From Oscillibacter sp. (lineage in GTDB: Bacteria > Bacillota > Clostridia > Oscillospirales > Oscillospiraceae), in NCBI GenBank assembly GCA_003539495.1, contig DPPB01000028.1, positions 1-14,464 of the forward strand: a stretch of 14,464 nucleotides of DNA, read 5' to 3'. This document shows positions 1-7,237 of the stretch, in pieces. Each line of letters starts with the position of its first letter. Position 1 is the first letter of the stretch. The notes under the pieces are model-generated. The model was not told where the DNA came from. It did not search any database and worked only from the letters and a program-made list of their open reading frames with translations. Both the position numbers and the translations under genes were made by a program.

Positions 1-2
1 GC

Positions 3-1829
3 TTCTGGTGCCTGACGGCGCTGCTTGCCGCGCTGTGCCTGCTTTTTGCGCCGCGCCTGACGGCGGGCTGGCTGCTCGCCGCCGCGCTGGCGGAGCTGCT
101 CGGTTACCTTCTGCTCTTTGGCGGAAGCGACGGCATGGGCGCATGGCTCCGCGCCGCCGCGCTGGTGCTTGCGTTTGCGCTGGCGCTGAACGGCTGGCAG
201 AGCGCAAAGCCCGCGCTTCTGGATCGCGCCGTGCAGTGGACGCGGCAGCAGGTGCAGACGCTTCGCTACGGAAGCAACGCCGCCGCGGGTCTGCCGGAGG
301 GTGACCTGCGGAATGTCGGCCCGCGCCGCACCACGCAGGAGACCGTTTTGAACATCACCATGCAGACGCCTGCGTCCTATTATCTGCGCGGCTTCACGGG
401 CGAGATCTATGAAAACAACCGCTGGACCGCGCTGGATGCCGAGACGCTCTATCCCGCCTCGGACAGCTTCTACTGGCTGCATCAGGACGGCTTCTATGCG
501 CAGGCGCAGATCGCTGCGGCGGCGGATTCGGTGCTGCCGGAGCTTCTGGAAACGAAGAACAGCCTCACCGTTGAAAATGTCGGCCTCTCCTCGCGTTATC
601 TCTATGCCCCCTATGAGCTGCTGCCGGACAGCGCCGGCCTGGATGCGTCCGCCGTGGGCGACTGCACGCTTGCGGCGCAGGGCTTCTACGGGCAACGCAG
701 CTATACGCTCTCTGCCGGGACGGGGCTGATCACACAGTACCAGAAGATCAACGCTTCGCTTGCGCAGCTTCCGGAGGACACGCAGTTCCTGCGCGATGAG
801 GCGGCCTACAATGCCTTTGCCTATCAGAATTACACCGCGATTCCCTCGGACATCCGCAGCTATCTCGCGGAAAAGCTGGGCGATTATTCGGTGGAGGAGG
901 GCGAGACGCATTTTGACTATCAGAATGCAAAGCAGAATATTCTTTTTTACCTCACGAGCTACATAGACTACGAGGAAACGAACCTCGCGCCCGTCGGCGA
1001 CGGGATCGACTTCGTCCTGAACTTCCTCGACGGCACGCAGAAGGGCTATGACATCCACTATGCCACGGCTGCGGCGCTGATGTTCCGCTATTACGGCATC
1101 CCCGCGCGATATGTCGAGGGATTTCTGGTCACCAAGCAGGACGCGCAGGTGCTTTCCGCCGGTCAGACGCTTTCGCTCACCGGCGCGGCGGCACACGCAT
1201 GGGTGGAATACTATCAGGACGGCGTGGGCTGGCTGCCGTTTGAGGTGACGCCGCCGTACTTCTCCGCGATGGAGCAGGCGGAACGCTATCAGGACATTTC
1301 CGGCCTGATCGGCCAGCAGCCGCATGACCGCGCGGTCGATAACACCGAGGATCAGCCGCAGAGCGACGATACCGAGGATCCCACGCTGATGGACTTCTGG
1401 CTCCGCCACCGGCTCCAGATTTTGCTGGCGCTGGCGATCCTGACCGCCGCGGCGCTGCTTGTGCTGTTCGTGCTCTGGCTTGTCTGGGAGCGGAAAAAGA
1501 CGGCCAGACGCAAGGCGGGCTTCCTTTCGGACGACCTGCCCGCGGCCATCCGCGCGATCTATGATTACACCATGGACGTCCTGCGCGCGCAGGGGCTGAG
1601 GGCGATGAACTGCCCGCCGGAGGACTATGCCGCCTTTGTGGATGAGGATCTCCGCGCGCGCTACCGCAGCGCCACCGCGATCTGGCAGGAGGCCAGCTTC
1701 AGCGGCCATGCCATGCAGGAGCAGCAGCGGCAGGAGCTGCTCTCCCTGAAGGATGAGATCTGGAGCAGAACGTGGAAAAGATCCAACCTTCTGCGCAGGA
1801 TCCGCCTGAAATACATCCGCTTTTTATAG
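3..1829 (+). CDS. Membrane-anchored transglutaminase-like protein, 5' end outside window
   Basis: The reading frame is open to the left edge, so the start lies outside the window. The visible part opens with hydrophobic segments (about bases 3-125 and 135-200), then a long extracytoplasmic region, a transmembrane helix near bases 1420-1490 (LLALAILTAAALLVLF) and a C-terminal basic/amphipathic tail of about 110 residues. This order (N-terminal TM bundle, transglutaminase-like core, late TM, cytoplasmic tail) matches TgpA/DUF4129-type proteins. The core is recognised by GYDIHYATAA followed by GIPARYVEGF, then AHAWVEYY and WLPFEVTP. The usual catalytic triad is Cys-His-Asp; here the Cys position is Asp (codon 1050-1052), His is present (1194-1196) and the acidic position is Glu (1242-1244). 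It may therefore be a non-catalytic binding or scaffold protein. The lipoprotein gene follows after 88 bases on the same strand. Family assignment is firm; function is not known. Confidence 0.85.
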   Translation, partial: FWCLTALLAALCLLFAPRLTAGWLLAAALAELLGYLLLFGGSDGMGAWLRAAALVLAFALALNGWQSAKPALLDRAVQWTRQQVQTLRYGSNAAAGLPEGDLRNVGPRRTTQETVLNITMQTPASYYLRGFTGEIYENNRWTALDAETLYPASDSFYWLHQDGFYAQAQIAAAADSVLPELLETKNSLTVENVGLSSRYLYAPYELLPDSAGLDASAVGDCTLAAQGFYGQRSYTLSAGTGLITQYQKINASLAQLPEDTQFLRDEAAYNAFAYQNYTAIPSDIRSYLAEKLGDYSVEEGETHFDYQNAKQNILFYLTSYIDYEETNLAPVGDGIDFVLNFLDGTQKGYDIHYATAAALMFRYYGIPARYVEGFLVTKQDAQVLSAGQTLSLTGAAAHAWVEYYQDGVGWLPFEVTPPYFSAMEQAERYQDISGLIGQQPHDRAVDNTEDQPQSDDTEDPTLMDFWLRHRLQILLALAILTAAALLVLFVLWLVWERKKTARRKAGFLSDDLPAAIRAIYDYTMDVLRAQGLRAMNCPPEDYAAFVDEDLRARYRSATAIWQEASFSGHAMQEQQRQELLSLKDEIWSRTWKRSNLLRRIRLKYIRFL

Positions 1830-1906
1830 CCCATCAACGAGGATAACGAAACCAAATGTCGTTTTGGCCAGGAAAAACCATGTGTGCCCTCGTCAAACGA
1901 CGCTAG

Positions 1907-1913
1907 GAGGAGG
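1907..1913 (+). promoter_or_regulatory. Ribosome binding site that sets the lipoprotein start
   Basis: An AGGAGG-type Shine-Dalgarno sits just upstream of the ATG at 1918. The frame stays open upstream to a TTG at 1864, but this RBS and the immediately following signal peptide (MKKRIFAALL) make 1918 the real start. Confidence 0.8.
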
Positions 1914-1917
1914 ACGC

Positions 1918-2880
1918 ATGAAAAAACGAATTTTTGCCGCGCTTCTTGTACTGCTGCTTCTCCTCTGCGCCTGCGGCGCGGAGGAGCCGTGGCAGGCGGC
2001 CTATCGCCGCACCGGACAGGCCCTTGCGGCGCAGGAGAACTACGGCGTTGGTTCCATCGGCGGCGAGTGGGCGGTCATCGGCCTGAGCCGTTCGGGGCTT
2101 CTGAAGCAGGAGACCGCGCAGGCATACCTGCAAACTGTCGAAGATTACGTCCGCTCAATCGGAACGGTGCGCCTCGACCACGCCAAATCCACGGAAAATT
2201 CGCGCATCATCCTCGGTGTGACCGCCGCGGGCGGCGATGTGACGGACATCGGCGGCGTGAATCTTCTGGAGGGTCTGACGGACATGGCATTCGTCTCCTA
2301 TCAGGGCCTCAACGGCCCGATCTGGGCGCTCATCGCGCTGGACTGCGGCGGCTACGAAATTCCCGATGCGCAGCCGGGCGAGGAGCAGACGACGCGCGAG
2401 GCGCTGATCCGCCTACTTCTGCGCGAGCATAAGGCGGACGGCGGCTGGTGCTTTTCCGGCGACGCTTCCGATGCGGATATGACCGCTATGGCGCTGACGG
2501 CGCTCGCGCCCTACCGCGAGCGCGGGGAGGTCGCCGAGGCGATCGAGGGCGCACTGCAATGCCTGAGCGAAATGCAGCTGGAAAACGGCTGCTTTGCAAG
2601 CTGGGGCAGCGAAAACAGCGAATCGTGCGCGCAGGTCATCGTCGCGCTGACGGCGCTGGGCATCGACCCGCAGAAGGATGCACGCTTCCTCAAAAACGGC
2701 AGGAGCGTGCTTGACGCGCTGTGCGATTTTGTATTGGACGACGGCTTTTACCATTCGGCGGAGCTGGTCGAGGTCAACGGCATGGCGACCGAGCAGGCCT
2801 ACTATGCGCTGACCGCCTACGCGCGCTTTCGGGACGGAAAAAGCCGGCTTTTCGATATGACGGAGCTGACCGCGGCATAG
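1918..2880 (+). CDS. Predicted lipoprotein with alpha-alpha toroid (prenyltransferase/squalene-cyclase-like) repeats
   Basis: 320 residues. It starts with a lipoprotein signal peptide: MKKR, a Leu-rich core, then LCAC with the likely lipidated Cys at residue 19. The mature part has terpene-cyclase/prenyltransferase-type repeats: DGGW at 174-177 then DADMTAMALTAL, a second repeat LENGCFASWG (221-230) then AQVIVALTALGID, and a third with NGMATEQAYYALTAYARF (287-304). No catalytic DXDD of squalene-hopene cyclases is seen, so an extracellular ligand-binding role is more likely than cyclisation. The same fold forms the alpha domain of cobalamin carriers such as intrinsic factor, and Firmicutes encode lipoproteins of this kind, sometimes with a DUF4430 domain; no DUF4430 is visible here. 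The gene probably shares a transcript with the transglutaminase-like gene (88-base gap). Fold call fairly sure, ligand unknown. Confidence 0.75.
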   Translation: MKKRIFAALLVLLLLLCACGAEEPWQAAYRRTGQALAAQENYGVGSIGGEWAVIGLSRSGLLKQETAQAYLQTVEDYVRSIGTVRLDHAKSTENSRIILGVTAAGGDVTDIGGVNLLEGLTDMAFVSYQGLNGPIWALIALDCGGYEIPDAQPGEEQTTREALIRLLLREHKADGGWCFSGDASDADMTAMALTALAPYRERGEVAEAIEGALQCLSEMQLENGCFASWGSENSESCAQVIVALTALGIDPQKDARFLKNGRSVLDALCDFVLDDGFYHSAELVEVNGMATEQAYYALTAYARFRDGKSRLFDMTELTAA

Positions 2881-3056
2881 CGGAAATTCGGAACGCAAAA
2901 GCATGCCTGCCGAAAAGTCTGCGCCCGTCGGGCCGGGGGAAGCTACAGCGGACAACTTCACTGAAAAATGCTGTATTTCTCGACAGTTCAAATTTATGTA
3001 GGAGTGTCAGGCTGCTGACGATGGTGCCGTCGGAAAAAGGGCCTGACAAACAGAGG

Positions 3057-3085
3057 GGGAGAGACTTCCAAAAGAAGTCTCTCCC
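3057..3085. repeat. Perfect 12-bp hairpin, palindromic intergenic repeat copy A
   Basis: GGGAGAGACTTC (3057-3068) and GAAGTCTCTCCC (3074-3085) pair perfectly around loop CAAAA. A weaker outer pair (TGACA near 3043, TGTCA near 3094) extends it. A shorter diverged copy with the same CAAAA loop lies at 3500-3520. There is no U-run after the stem, so it is not a standard intrinsic terminator, although it may help end the transcript of the upstream lipoprotein gene. Confidence 0.7.
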
Positions 3086-3147
3086 TTCAGGCTGTCAAAA
3101 AACTGTCTGGCTGAAAGTTTCGGAGGGAAGAAAAGAGTAATCCTGCG

Positions 3148-3170
3148 TTTTTGATTATGAAAATCAAAAA
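3148..3170. repeat. 9-bp A/T-rich inverted repeat
   Basis: TTTTTGATT (3148-3156) and AATCAAAAA (3162-3170) are perfect inverse complements around ATGAA. A GTGCGC/GCGCAC hairpin with loop TTT (3175-3189) follows directly. Both belong to the hairpin-rich intergenic stretch. Confidence 0.55.
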
Positions 3171-3190
3171 ACACGTGCGCTTTGCGCACT

Positions 3191-3215
3191 GAGGGCACAC
3201 CGTTGGTGTGCCCTC
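3191..3215. repeat. Perfect 11-bp hairpin with 3-base loop
   Basis: GAGGGCACACC (3191-3201), loop GTT, GGTGTGCCCTC (3205-3215). Very stable on either strand. It has no U-run. Confidence 0.65.
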
Positions 3216-3238
3216 CCGTCTTGTGCAGAATTTGACGC

Positions 3239-3271
3239 GCCGCAGGCGCTATAAAAAGCCTGCGGCTTTTT
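3239..3271 (+). terminator. Likely intrinsic terminator
   Basis: GCCGCAGGC (3239-3247) pairs with GCCTGCGGC (3258-3266) around GCTATAAAAA, followed by TTTTT (3267-3271). It has the stem plus U-run of a rho-independent terminator on the plus strand and would end transcription from the two left-hand genes about 360 bases after the lipoprotein stop. AAAAAGCC/GGCTTTTT offers an alternative shorter stem. Confidence 0.55.
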
Positions 3272-3286
3272 ATGAAATTCTAGTAT

Positions 3287-3379
3287 GAAAGGAAACCGTC
3301 ATACCGAGCCGCAGCGAGGCGTTTCGGAGCGCAACCGCCGCGTAGCGGCGGCTCTCAGCGCGGAGATGGGTTCCCTTTC
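3287..3379. repeat. Large imperfect palindrome with internal GC hairpin
   Basis: GAAAGGAAACC near 3287-3297 is matched by GGGTTCCCTTTC at 3368-3379 with a few mismatches. Between them is CCGCCGC/GCGGCGG (3335-3341 and 3345-3351, loop GTA). The roughly 93-base unit could be a MITE-like element or a structured RNA. It contains no convincing coding sequence. Confidence 0.4.
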
Positions 3380-3404
3380 GTGTTCAATCACCCGATGTAG
3401 CGAC

Positions 3405-3448
3405 CAAAATTGCAAAATAATACTACCACTTTTGATTTTGCAATTTTG
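3405..3448. repeat. Perfect 14-bp inverted repeat
   Basis: CAAAATTGCAAAAT (3405-3418) and ATTTTGCAATTTTG (3435-3448) are exact inverse complements separated by 16 bases. It is A/T-rich, unlike the GC-rich genes to its left. Confidence 0.65.
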
Positions 3449-3452
3449 CAGG

Positions 3453-3520
3453 CAGCTTGTCAAAAAAGTCCTTTAGACTTCTTTGACAAGCTGGAGGGAG
3501 AGGCTTCCAAAAGAAGCCTC
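3453..3520. repeat. Double-hairpin intergenic repeat, copy B, fused to a gene end
   Basis: The first stem is 3453-3470 with 3476-3493: 18 pairs with one mismatch and loop CTTTA. Seven bases later comes GAGGCTTC (3500-3507)/GAAGCCTC (3513-3520) with the CAAAA loop also seen in the repeat at 3057-3085. The second stem stops abruptly where the sequence becomes the leucine-rich-repeat protein remnant, which takes its last residues and stop codon (3473-3475) from this repeat. Confidence 0.6.
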
Positions 3521-4675
3521 GGTAAACCAGCCGACGAACTTATAATACTGCAACGTCGGAACAGGCAGCGTACCATAGGGCTGGCCATAATATACGGTTT
3601 GTTCCGTTTTATCCACGCTGCCGCCGTTTGCATCAAAGGTGACAATACAGGAGGTCAGCATTTGCTCAAATTCTTCGTCATCGATGGGAAGAAGCTCACC
3701 ACTGACAAAGGTCAGGAGGGACGGATTTGTCAGTTCCCTGCAAATCAGATAGTTTCCGGTCAGCCGCAGCTTGCCGACGACACCGGCATCCGCCTGCTGA
3801 AGGGTGACATTCTGGCTGATGACGGCGTTACTTCCCTGCGAGCTCAGCTTGATCGTTCCGAACAGGGAAAGCTCGGTGTTCTCTGCGCTCATTATCAGGG
3901 CGAAGCCCGGACTGCTCCGGACAATCACACGGTTCAGGGTCACCTTGGGGAAACTGAACTGGAGCGGCGTGTCCGTGTTGCCCTCAAAAATCATGTTGCT
4001 GATCTTGGTTTCTGCGGCGTCCGACTTGATCTTCAGATTCCGGTATACGGAGCCGTTGCCGATCAGGAAGAACTGTTCCGTCGTATTGCCGATTTCGACC
4101 GTCTGATCGGTAAAACCGTCCGAACTATCCGAGAGATTCAGTGTGATCCGCTTTGCGCCGGAATGGGCTGCGGCTATGGCGATTGCGGTGTTGGCTGCAT
4201 TGATGGAGATTTCCGGGACATTTTCAAAGGCGTTCTCTCCGAGTGAGGTGATGTACTTATCCATGGAGAATTTGCCGAGCGAGGAGCGGCCCCTGAAGGC
4301 TCCGGCGCCGATCTCCTGAATACCGTAGCCGGAAACGACCTCCAGCGAGGTGCAGCCTGCAAAGGCCTCTGCGGGGATCGCAGATACATACTTGGGGAAC
4401 AAAACGCCCTTGATCGCCGTGTTGCCGCGGAAGACAGTGGCAGAGATACCGTGTATGCGAATGGCGGAATAGCTGCCGTCGCCGTTGTTCACGGAGATGT
4501 ATTCCGGAATGGTCACGTATTCGGCGCTTCCGGTGTAAGCCTCGATGATGCCGGTTTCCTGATCAATGACAAGACCGTCAGATTGGAAAATTTTGGAGAA
4601 GACATACTGATGAACCGCAAAGGGAATCTCAAAGGACAGGACGGCGTTTTCGCAGTCGTTGAAACTGGAATTATC
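3473..4675 (-). pseudogene. Remnant of a BspA-like leucine-rich-repeat surface protein with a C-terminal InlB-type repeat
   Basis: On the minus strand the frame is open from 4675 (in-frame stop at 4676-4678) to the stop at 3473. Motifs in order: NDCENAVLSFEIP near the start, AIPAEAFAGCTSLEVV and EIGAGAFRGRSSLGKF (LRR_5/BspA repeats), a beta-rich stretch, then an InlB/Flg_new-type repeat, TFDANGGSVDKTEQTVYYGQ to FVGWFTEA. There is no signal peptide at the beginning and no anchor at the end. A GTG at 4514-4516 could serve as an internal start (347 residues), but residues upstream continue the same kind of protein, so the original N-terminus is lost. The InlB repeat breaks off after FTEA, where a palindromic repeat replaces it. 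Intact relatives are cell-surface adhesion or binding proteins; this copy is probably non-functional. Confidence 0.7.
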
Positions 4676-4817
4676 TCAGTCAGAACTTGCGGAACAATCG
4701 GGCATCAAAGTCCGAAATATTCAAATGTATGAGCAGAGAGTCAACAACATTGATAAGGCACAGGCACAAACACTCTACAAGTTATGCTATTCAGTTGAAT
4801 TATTATGGCATAGATGA
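4653..4817 (+). pseudogene. Remnant of an XRE-family helix-turn-helix protein
   Basis: The plus-strand frame 4653-4817 encodes a Cro/CI-type HTH: LSQSELAEQSGI (4671-4706), then VRNIQMYEQ and NIDKAQAQTLYKL, as in small Firmicute XRE regulators. No start codon precedes it in a suitable place, and it joins the antiparallel leucine-rich-repeat remnant near 4655-4670. The end is also abnormal: after LYKL it reads CYSVELLWHR and stops, instead of the usual helix leading to a GC..EDLL-type ending. This is a DNA-binding fragment broken at both ends. Confidence 0.55.
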
Positions 4818-4882
4818 GAAAATCATTCGACGGGCCATAAATGATCTATTCCATTTGAATTACGCAATAACATAATCGTAAA

Positions 4883-4922
4883 ACCGCCCATGGTTGAGGC
4901 CTATATCTCCACCATGGGCGGT
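4883..4922 (-). terminator. Intrinsic terminator with perfect 12-bp stem
   Basis: ACCGCCCATGGT (4883-4894) and ACCATGGGCGGT (4911-4922) pair perfectly; GAG/CTC inside the 16-base loop can add pairs. On the minus strand the stem is followed by TTTTACGATT. It lies 12 bases past the stop of the minus-strand gene ending at 4935. On the plus strand it is followed by CACTTTTATTT, so it may act both ways. Confidence 0.65.
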
Positions 4923-4934
4923 CACTTTTATTTC

Positions 4935-5235
4935 TCATTCCCTGGTGACATTCTCTGTCAATTCCACCATTAGCTGTGCCCTCAGTTTCGGTCCGGTAGT
5001 AAAGGCGATCCGCTCATACTCGGCACACAGGAACCCAACCTCTCCAATCACCGCACCGCTGTTCTTGATCGGAGCGATTCCAGGAAATCCCAGAGTTTTT
5101 TGAAACCTTCCCATGGGGACTGCCCAGCGCATGATACTCCCCATAATACCACCACAGGGCATCTGGACATGGCTGTGGGCATTCCTCCTCAAATTGGATT
5201 CTATGCTCCCGGACATAATCCCTGAATTCGTCCAT
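4935..5235 (-). pseudogene. Small hypothetical protein gene, apparently frameshifted
   Basis: The ATG at 5233-5235 has a strong ribosome binding site (GGAGGG at 5243-5248, 7-base spacing) and starts a protein-like sequence: MDEFRDYVREHRIQFEEE, then DALWWYYGEYHAL. That frame reads on to a stop at 5014 but becomes unconvincing after about residue 42. A second frame, open from 5300 to its stop at 4935, looks protein-like in its second half (IAPIKNSGAVIGEVGFL, KLRAQLMVELTENV) and ends 12 bases before a terminator. The simplest reading is one gene of about 100 codons with a frameshift near 5100-5130, where there is an A6 run. No family recognised; small proteins of this style are common on mobile elements. 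Confidence 0.4.
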
Positions 5236-5570
5236 TCCATCACCCTCCACAAAAGTGTGTGTGATGTTAACTCTGACGGCGGCAAATTACAAGTATTCAA
5301 TCTGGCCGAATTCCGACTGTCCTTTCTGTCCTTTTTGTCCCGTGGGAATCAGTGAAAAGCTGTCCGCAGCCAGGGGTACTCCCAGCCATGGACGGTTCTA
5401 TGTATATAGAAAGTAATCATTTATCGTTTATATCTTATAACGATTGCAATTACCACCAAGCCGTGATTTCAGGGCAGGTAGCTGCGGCAAATAGGGCGGT
5501 CAGTTAGTTCTCAGCCGGAAATGTTCGAAAAACACCCATTTTCATGCGGTAAGCATCTAAAACAAGAGGA

Positions 5571-5613
5571 AAATAAAAAATTACCGTTGTTGATATTGTA
5601 TCAACAACGGTAA
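5571..5613 (-). terminator. Intrinsic terminator of the transporter operon
   Basis: TTACCGTTGTTGATA (5581-5595) and its exact inverse complement (5599-5613) form a 15-bp stem with loop TTG. On the minus strand it is followed by TTTTTTATTT (complement of 5571-5580). It is the first strong terminator met by transcripts leaving the operon whose last stop is at 5776. Confidence 0.8.
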
Positions 5614-5650
5614 CTGATCTGGCAAATGACTCTAATTTTGATAGAAACCG

Positions 5651-5742
5651 TGTAAGGGGGGGCAACTTCGGTTCAGAGGGGGGTGCAGTTCTCAATTTAG
5701 GGGGGTGCAATTCGCCACTGAGGGGTTGCAATACTTTCTTCA
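5651..5742. mobile_element. Four 22-bp-spaced G-rich repeats, possible IS21-type end remnant
   Basis: The sequence starts TGTAAGGGGGG, and the motif AGGGG(GG)TGCA(A/G)T recurs at 5655, 5677, 5699 and 5721, exactly 22 bases apart. Between the G-runs the sequence is only loosely conserved. IS21-family insertion sequences begin with TG and carry several internal repeats at each end that bind transposase, and this fits such an end pointing rightward. No istA/istB-like gene and no matching second end is present, so it would be a solo scar between the last operon gene and its terminator. Confidence 0.4.
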
Positions 5743-5775
5743 GCAAAAAATGCGCCAGTCACAGTTTGTTTGCTC

Positions 5776-7236
5776 CTATATGAGGGTTACAAAATACGTT
5801 CTGACTTGCTCGAGTGCTTCTGCCGTCCAACTGCCCGAGTCGGTAATTTTGCCGTTCTCAAAGAACAGGAATCGGTCGCAGCATTTCTCCACAAGCTCTG
5901 GGTCGTGGGTGATGACGAACTGCGTTTTCCCCATCTCAGAGAGGCGCCGGATATTCTCTGCCACGCGCTCCATGTTGCGGTAGTCGAGACCGCTGGTGGG
6001 TTCGTCGTAGAAGATAATATCCTTTTGTGCCGCCAGTGCGCCTGCGATGGCAAGCCTCTGCTTCTGTCCGCCCGACAGCGCCATGGGATGTGCCTCCCGA
6101 TAGCCCCAAAGCTCCATGCGCCACAGCATTTCTTCGGCAGTGGAACGCTTTTCATCCTCGGATAGGCGCAACCCCAGCGTCACATCCTCTGACACGCTCT
6201 CGGAGAAAAGCTGGTGGTTGACGTCCTGAAATACCATGTAGGCAAGACTGCTCAGTTTTCGCCCTGCATAGCGTTTTTCACCGTCGATGATCTGTGCCTT
6301 ACACTTGCGGACAAGTCCGCACAGGCACCTTGCGAAAGTGCTTTTTCCTGCGCCGTTGTTGCCGAGGACGGCCACCACTGCGCCTTTGGGAATTTTCAGT
6401 TCCGGAATGTTCAGCGTAAATTCGCCATCAGAACTGCGAAACGGAGAGATGATATATTGTGCGTCTGCGCGGTGCTCTTTCACCTGCGGGGCAAAGCGGC
6501 AGGAACCGCGCAGCCCTTCCGCGTGAAGCTCGTCCGGTGTTCTGCGCCAGAACTCGTCTGCCGGTACATCTTCGACGATGCTGCCCTCTTGAAATACCGC
6601 CACACGATCCACAAGGCCCCTCAGCCACCAGAGCCGGTGCTCGGCGATGAGGACAGTTTTTCCCGTCGCCTTCCACTTTGCGACGATCTCCCGCAGCTCC
6701 CGGATGGCGGAAATGTCCAGATTCGAGGTCGGCTCATCCAACACGAGGATCGGCGGCCTAAGCATACTGACAGAGGCACAGGCAATTTTCTGCTTTTCGC
6801 CGCCGGAGAGCTGGGAGACATTCTTCTCAAGCAGCTTTTCAAGCCGGAAGTCCTGAACGGTCTCTGTGAAGCGGCGCAATATTTCTCGCTTCTCCATGCC
6901 GATATTCTCGCAGGCAAATATGATCTCCGTGTCGGTCAGAAGCGTATAAAACTGCGACTTGGGATTCTGGAACACGGAGCCGACCGTCCCGGCCAGCTCG
7001 TGGAGTTGGAGTTGGGTGGTGTCATTTCCGTTCACCATGACGGAGCCCGTCAGCTTTCCCTCGTAATAGCAGGGGATCAAACCGTTGACCAGCCGCCCGA
7101 AGGTTGTCTTGCCGCTGCCGGATTCGCCGCACAGCAGCACCGTCTGCCCCTGTGGGATGCAGAGACTGACATTCTTCAGTGCGCCGTCCGTCACGGCGTT
7201 TTCATAGGAATAGCTTACATTTTTGATCTCGATCAT
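5776..7236 (-). CDS. ECF transporter ATPase, two ABC domains on one chain
   Basis: 486 residues carrying two complete ABC ATPase domains. Domain 1: Walker A GESGSGKTT (37-45), signature LSGGE (143-147), Walker B ILVLDEP (163-169), His 200. Domain 2: Walker A GNNGAGKST (292-300), signature LSGGQ (387-391), Walker B IIFYDEP (407-413), His 444. All catalytic residues are present in both. It corresponds to fused EcfA1/EcfA2 (YkoD-type), which powers substrate entry through the T and S components encoded just upstream. The ATG at 7234-7236 lies one base after the EcfT stop, so the genes are translationally coupled. The last residues (TYFVTLI) run up to the IS-like scar, so the extreme C-terminus may have been altered by it. 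Confidence 0.92.
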   Translation of the reverse strand: MIEIKNVSYSYENAVTDGALKNVSLCIPQGQTVLLCGESGSGKTTFGRLVNGLIPCYYEGKLTGSVMVNGNDTTQLQLHELAGTVGSVFQNPKSQFYTLLTDTEIIFACENIGMEKREILRRFTETVQDFRLEKLLEKNVSQLSGGEKQKIACASVSMLRPPILVLDEPTSNLDISAIRELREIVAKWKATGKTVLIAEHRLWWLRGLVDRVAVFQEGSIVEDVPADEFWRRTPDELHAEGLRGSCRFAPQVKEHRADAQYIISPFRSSDGEFTLNIPELKIPKGAVVAVLGNNGAGKSTFARCLCGLVRKCKAQIIDGEKRYAGRKLSSLAYMVFQDVNHQLFSESVSEDVTLGLRLSEDEKRSTAEEMLWRMELWGYREAHPMALSGGQKQRLAIAGALAAQKDIIFYDEPTSGLDYRNMERVAENIRRLSEMGKTQFVITHDPELVEKCCDRFLFFENGKITDSGSWTAEALEQVRTYFVTLI

Positions 7237-7237
7237 C

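Noticed and set aside
1830..1917. Riboswitch before the lipoprotein gene, considered because of the cobalamin-carrier-like fold
   Set aside because: Only 88 bases lie between the genes, and no cobalamin box or other conserved riboswitch core is visible.
3410..4246. 278-codon open frame on the plus strand
   Set aside because: It is antisense to the leucine-rich-repeat remnant and starts inside a palindrome. The minus strand gives recognisable LRR and InlB-type repeats.
5655..5742. CRISPR array suggested by regular repeats
   Set aside because: The period is only 22 bases, the conserved part is about 10 bases, and there are four units with no cas genes. It does not fit repeat-spacer architecture.
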